From: Tigriopus japonicus
Taxonomy: Eukaryota; Arthropoda; Copepoda; Harpacticoida; Harpacticidae
NCBI GenBank assembly: GCA_010645155.1
Contig: CM021312.1
Location: 12,845,217 to 12,909,216 of the forward strand
Reading direction: 5' to 3'
Length of the DNA stretch: 64,000 nt
The notes under the pieces were generated by a model that did no database searches, was not told where the DNA came from, and saw only the letters and a list, made by a program, of their open reading frames with translations. Shown one piece after another: positions 62,421 to 64,000 of the stretch. Position numbers and translations under genes: made by a program. Each line of letters begins with the position of its first letter. Position 1 is the stretch's first letter.

Positions 62421-62977
62421 GACTTATTGGCGTATTTCTGATTGTGATGTTTATAAGCTTATCTACTGTGTATATAAAAGTTTGGAGCCGGTTTTGAATC
62501 ATGAAGTCTTCATTTTTAACGACTGGATTCCTTGTAACTTAGCCAAACCATTCATTAATACACTTTTTAAAGACATTAAAACTATATATAATACATTGAC
62601 ACATGAAGTTGTAAGCAATGACAACTTGATAAACCCAAAGCGTGCAACTCGAATCAAAGCTAGAGCGGCCTAGTTTGAGATCTCAAATTATAACTATCTT
62701 CTTAAAATGAGATGAATTTGATGAATTGATCTTATTTTATCACTAATTATGGTCAAAAAATTGACAAGTTTGCACATGATATATAACAGACAAAGCACTT
62801 TTACAGAATAAGCTAAACTAATTTCCGTCATTATTGCGTGAATAGAGAAATGTTATCGCGAACCGGCGGGAACGTCTACAGGGTTGGGCGAATCTATTGT
62901 CAAAATTTTCAACGGCAGTTTAGAGAGTGAACACGATGTTGTACAGTATTTTAAAGCATTTCTCGTGAAAATTCAGA
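62421..62977. other. 3' flank of the second P450
   Basis: AT-rich sequence that should hold the 3' UTR. An ATTAAA variant poly(A) signal is present at about 62574. No gene is recognised. Confidence 0.5.
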
Positions 62978-62992
62978 CTAATTTACATAGGA

Positions 62993-63260
62993 TTATTCAA
63001 TTGAAACGCCATTTGCAGCAACAACACGTTCAACACAACCACGGAAAGATTGGCATGTCCTGGCAACTTCCGCGGAATCCAGTTCGGCGGTGACCTTGAT
63101 GATGGAGCACTTTGGGGACTTCAGGCTTTTGTGGTGGGTCTTGCAAGCCATGGTCTCCATCCTTCCCTATAAATAGAAGTCACATCGGTTGAAGTCAGGG
63201 GAGTTTGGAGGCTATGTGTTGTGGTTGCAGAAGTGGCAGAGATTCTCAGTCATCCAGACA
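62993..63260 (-). pseudogene. C-terminal fragment of a DD37D mariner-type transposase (inverted copy 1)
   Basis: Read on the minus strand, translation gives MTENLCHFC, then PPNSPDFN.CDF where the third catalytic Asp lies, then GRMETMACKTHHKSLKS and a family-like tail ending RVVAANGVSIE and a TAA at 62993-62995. In-frame stops (TAG after HNT, TAG near FYL) interrupt it. It is a decayed remnant of the same broad group as the mariner at 46.5-47.8 kb, but a different subfamily. Confidence 0.75.
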
Positions 63261-63690
63261 ATGGTCCCAAATTCTTCAGAGTCGGCCTGACAGTGGGCCA
63301 GGAGATCCACCACGAGGTTCTTGAAAATGTCGTGGTACCGTGGATGGTGTCCTGCGCTGGTGGAAAGCCTTATACCTTCTCGCAGGCACGCGGCCCTACC
63401 CATAAGGACAATATTGAGATGACTGAGAATATCCACCACTTCTTGGATCCCAACACAGGCCCCCAAACTTTCCTGACTTGAACCCATTCGACTTCAACCT
63501 GAAGGGGAGAATAGAGGCCATGGCTTGCAAGACCCACCAAAACAGCCTAAAGTCCCTAATACCTAATATGCTCCATCACCAAGGTCACTGCCTACCTGGA
63601 TCCCGCAGAGGTTGCCAGTGCATGCCAATCTTTCCATGGTCGTGTTGAACGTGTTGTTGCCGCCAATAGTGGTTCAATTGAAAATTCCTA
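63221..63690 (+). pseudogene. C-terminal half of a DD37D mariner-type transposase (inverted copy 2)
   Basis: The plus-strand pieces read VLENVVVPWM, GGKPYTFSQARGPTHK (the second catalytic Asp of the usual QDG.P.H is gone), MTENIHHF, then after a frame change PNFPDLNPFDFNL and GRIEAMACKTHQNSLKSL, and after another RVERVVAANSGSIE. From about 63417 onward it is the reverse complement of copy 1, so the two form an inverted repeat (62978-63260 and 63417-63700). Clearly inactive. Confidence 0.75.
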
Positions 63691-63700
63691 TGTAAAATTG

Positions 63701-64000
63701 GATGGAACTTTTCTTCTATTTTTCTCTGGTCGTGTCGATGGAACAATGAAAAAGCTAGTTTTATTACTAGTTCAAGATAAAGGCTAACATTTTGGGCAAA
63801 AAGCTCAATTCAGAGTGCGAATGTAAGGCTACGGACTGCCTACAATTGATCAAGTGTCCTAGATCTCAGATCTCATGTGTGTCCACATGATTTTGTTAAA
63901 TTCGCTGACTCAATTTCCAAATTCGCGCAACTTTACGTGGATTAATTTTTTCCATAACTTGGGAAGAGAAGAGCCGAAAAGTCACACTATGTATTGTTAT
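63701..64000. other. Right edge of window, no feature seen
   Basis: AT-rich sequence with no recognised coding region or repeat boundary. Confidence 0.5.

Overview
The window is nuclear DNA from an animal, most likely an arthropod and probably a crustacean such as a copepod. That placement is an inference. It rests on split genes with GT..AG introns, the arthropod style of the P450 and calcium-channel proteins, AT-rich introns, and a load of DD37D mariner, hAT-like and SINE repeats. There is no sign of bacterial operons, CRISPR arrays or phage.

Layout. 1-343 (+) is the 3' end of a Thr-rich, mucin-like coding region whose start lies outside the window. About 3851-4540 (-) is the 3' end of a dead non-LTR retrotransposon. 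4872-10978 (+) is a complete five-exon cytochrome P450 (529 aa predicted); its 3.4-kb last intron is full of palindromic repeats. 14031-54081 (-) is the main feature: a complete 32-exon gene for the pore-forming alpha1 subunit of a CaV2 (cacophony-type, presynaptic) voltage-gated calcium channel, 1,906 aa predicted, with every exon joining in frame at GT..AG. 60223-62420 (+) is a second, two-exon P450 (520 aa predicted). 62978-63700 holds two decayed transposase copies in inverted orientation.

The protein genes do not form a pathway. The two P450s are related but have different intron positions, and they sit on either side of the channel gene. The channel has the EEEE selectivity filter, four S4 voltage sensors, a CaV-beta binding site, an EF-hand/IQ region and a proline-rich tail. 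The tail carries repeated RxLPxxP motifs of the kind that bind RIM-binding protein, which suggests a conserved active-zone tether.

Most of the remaining sequence is repeat-rich intron or spacer. I could delimit several elements by their own target-site duplications: a 1,290-bp DD37D mariner (TA duplication), a 457-bp tRNA-derived SINE (14-bp duplication), at least four non-autonomous hAT-like elements with perfect 8-bp duplications plus three weaker candidates, a 280-bp MITE with a TTAAAT duplication, and several long foldback repeats. I did not find a novel multi-gene system. The most unusual material is the set of sequence-unrelated hAT-like elements, each with its own subterminal repeat, and the details of the CaV2 regulatory motifs.
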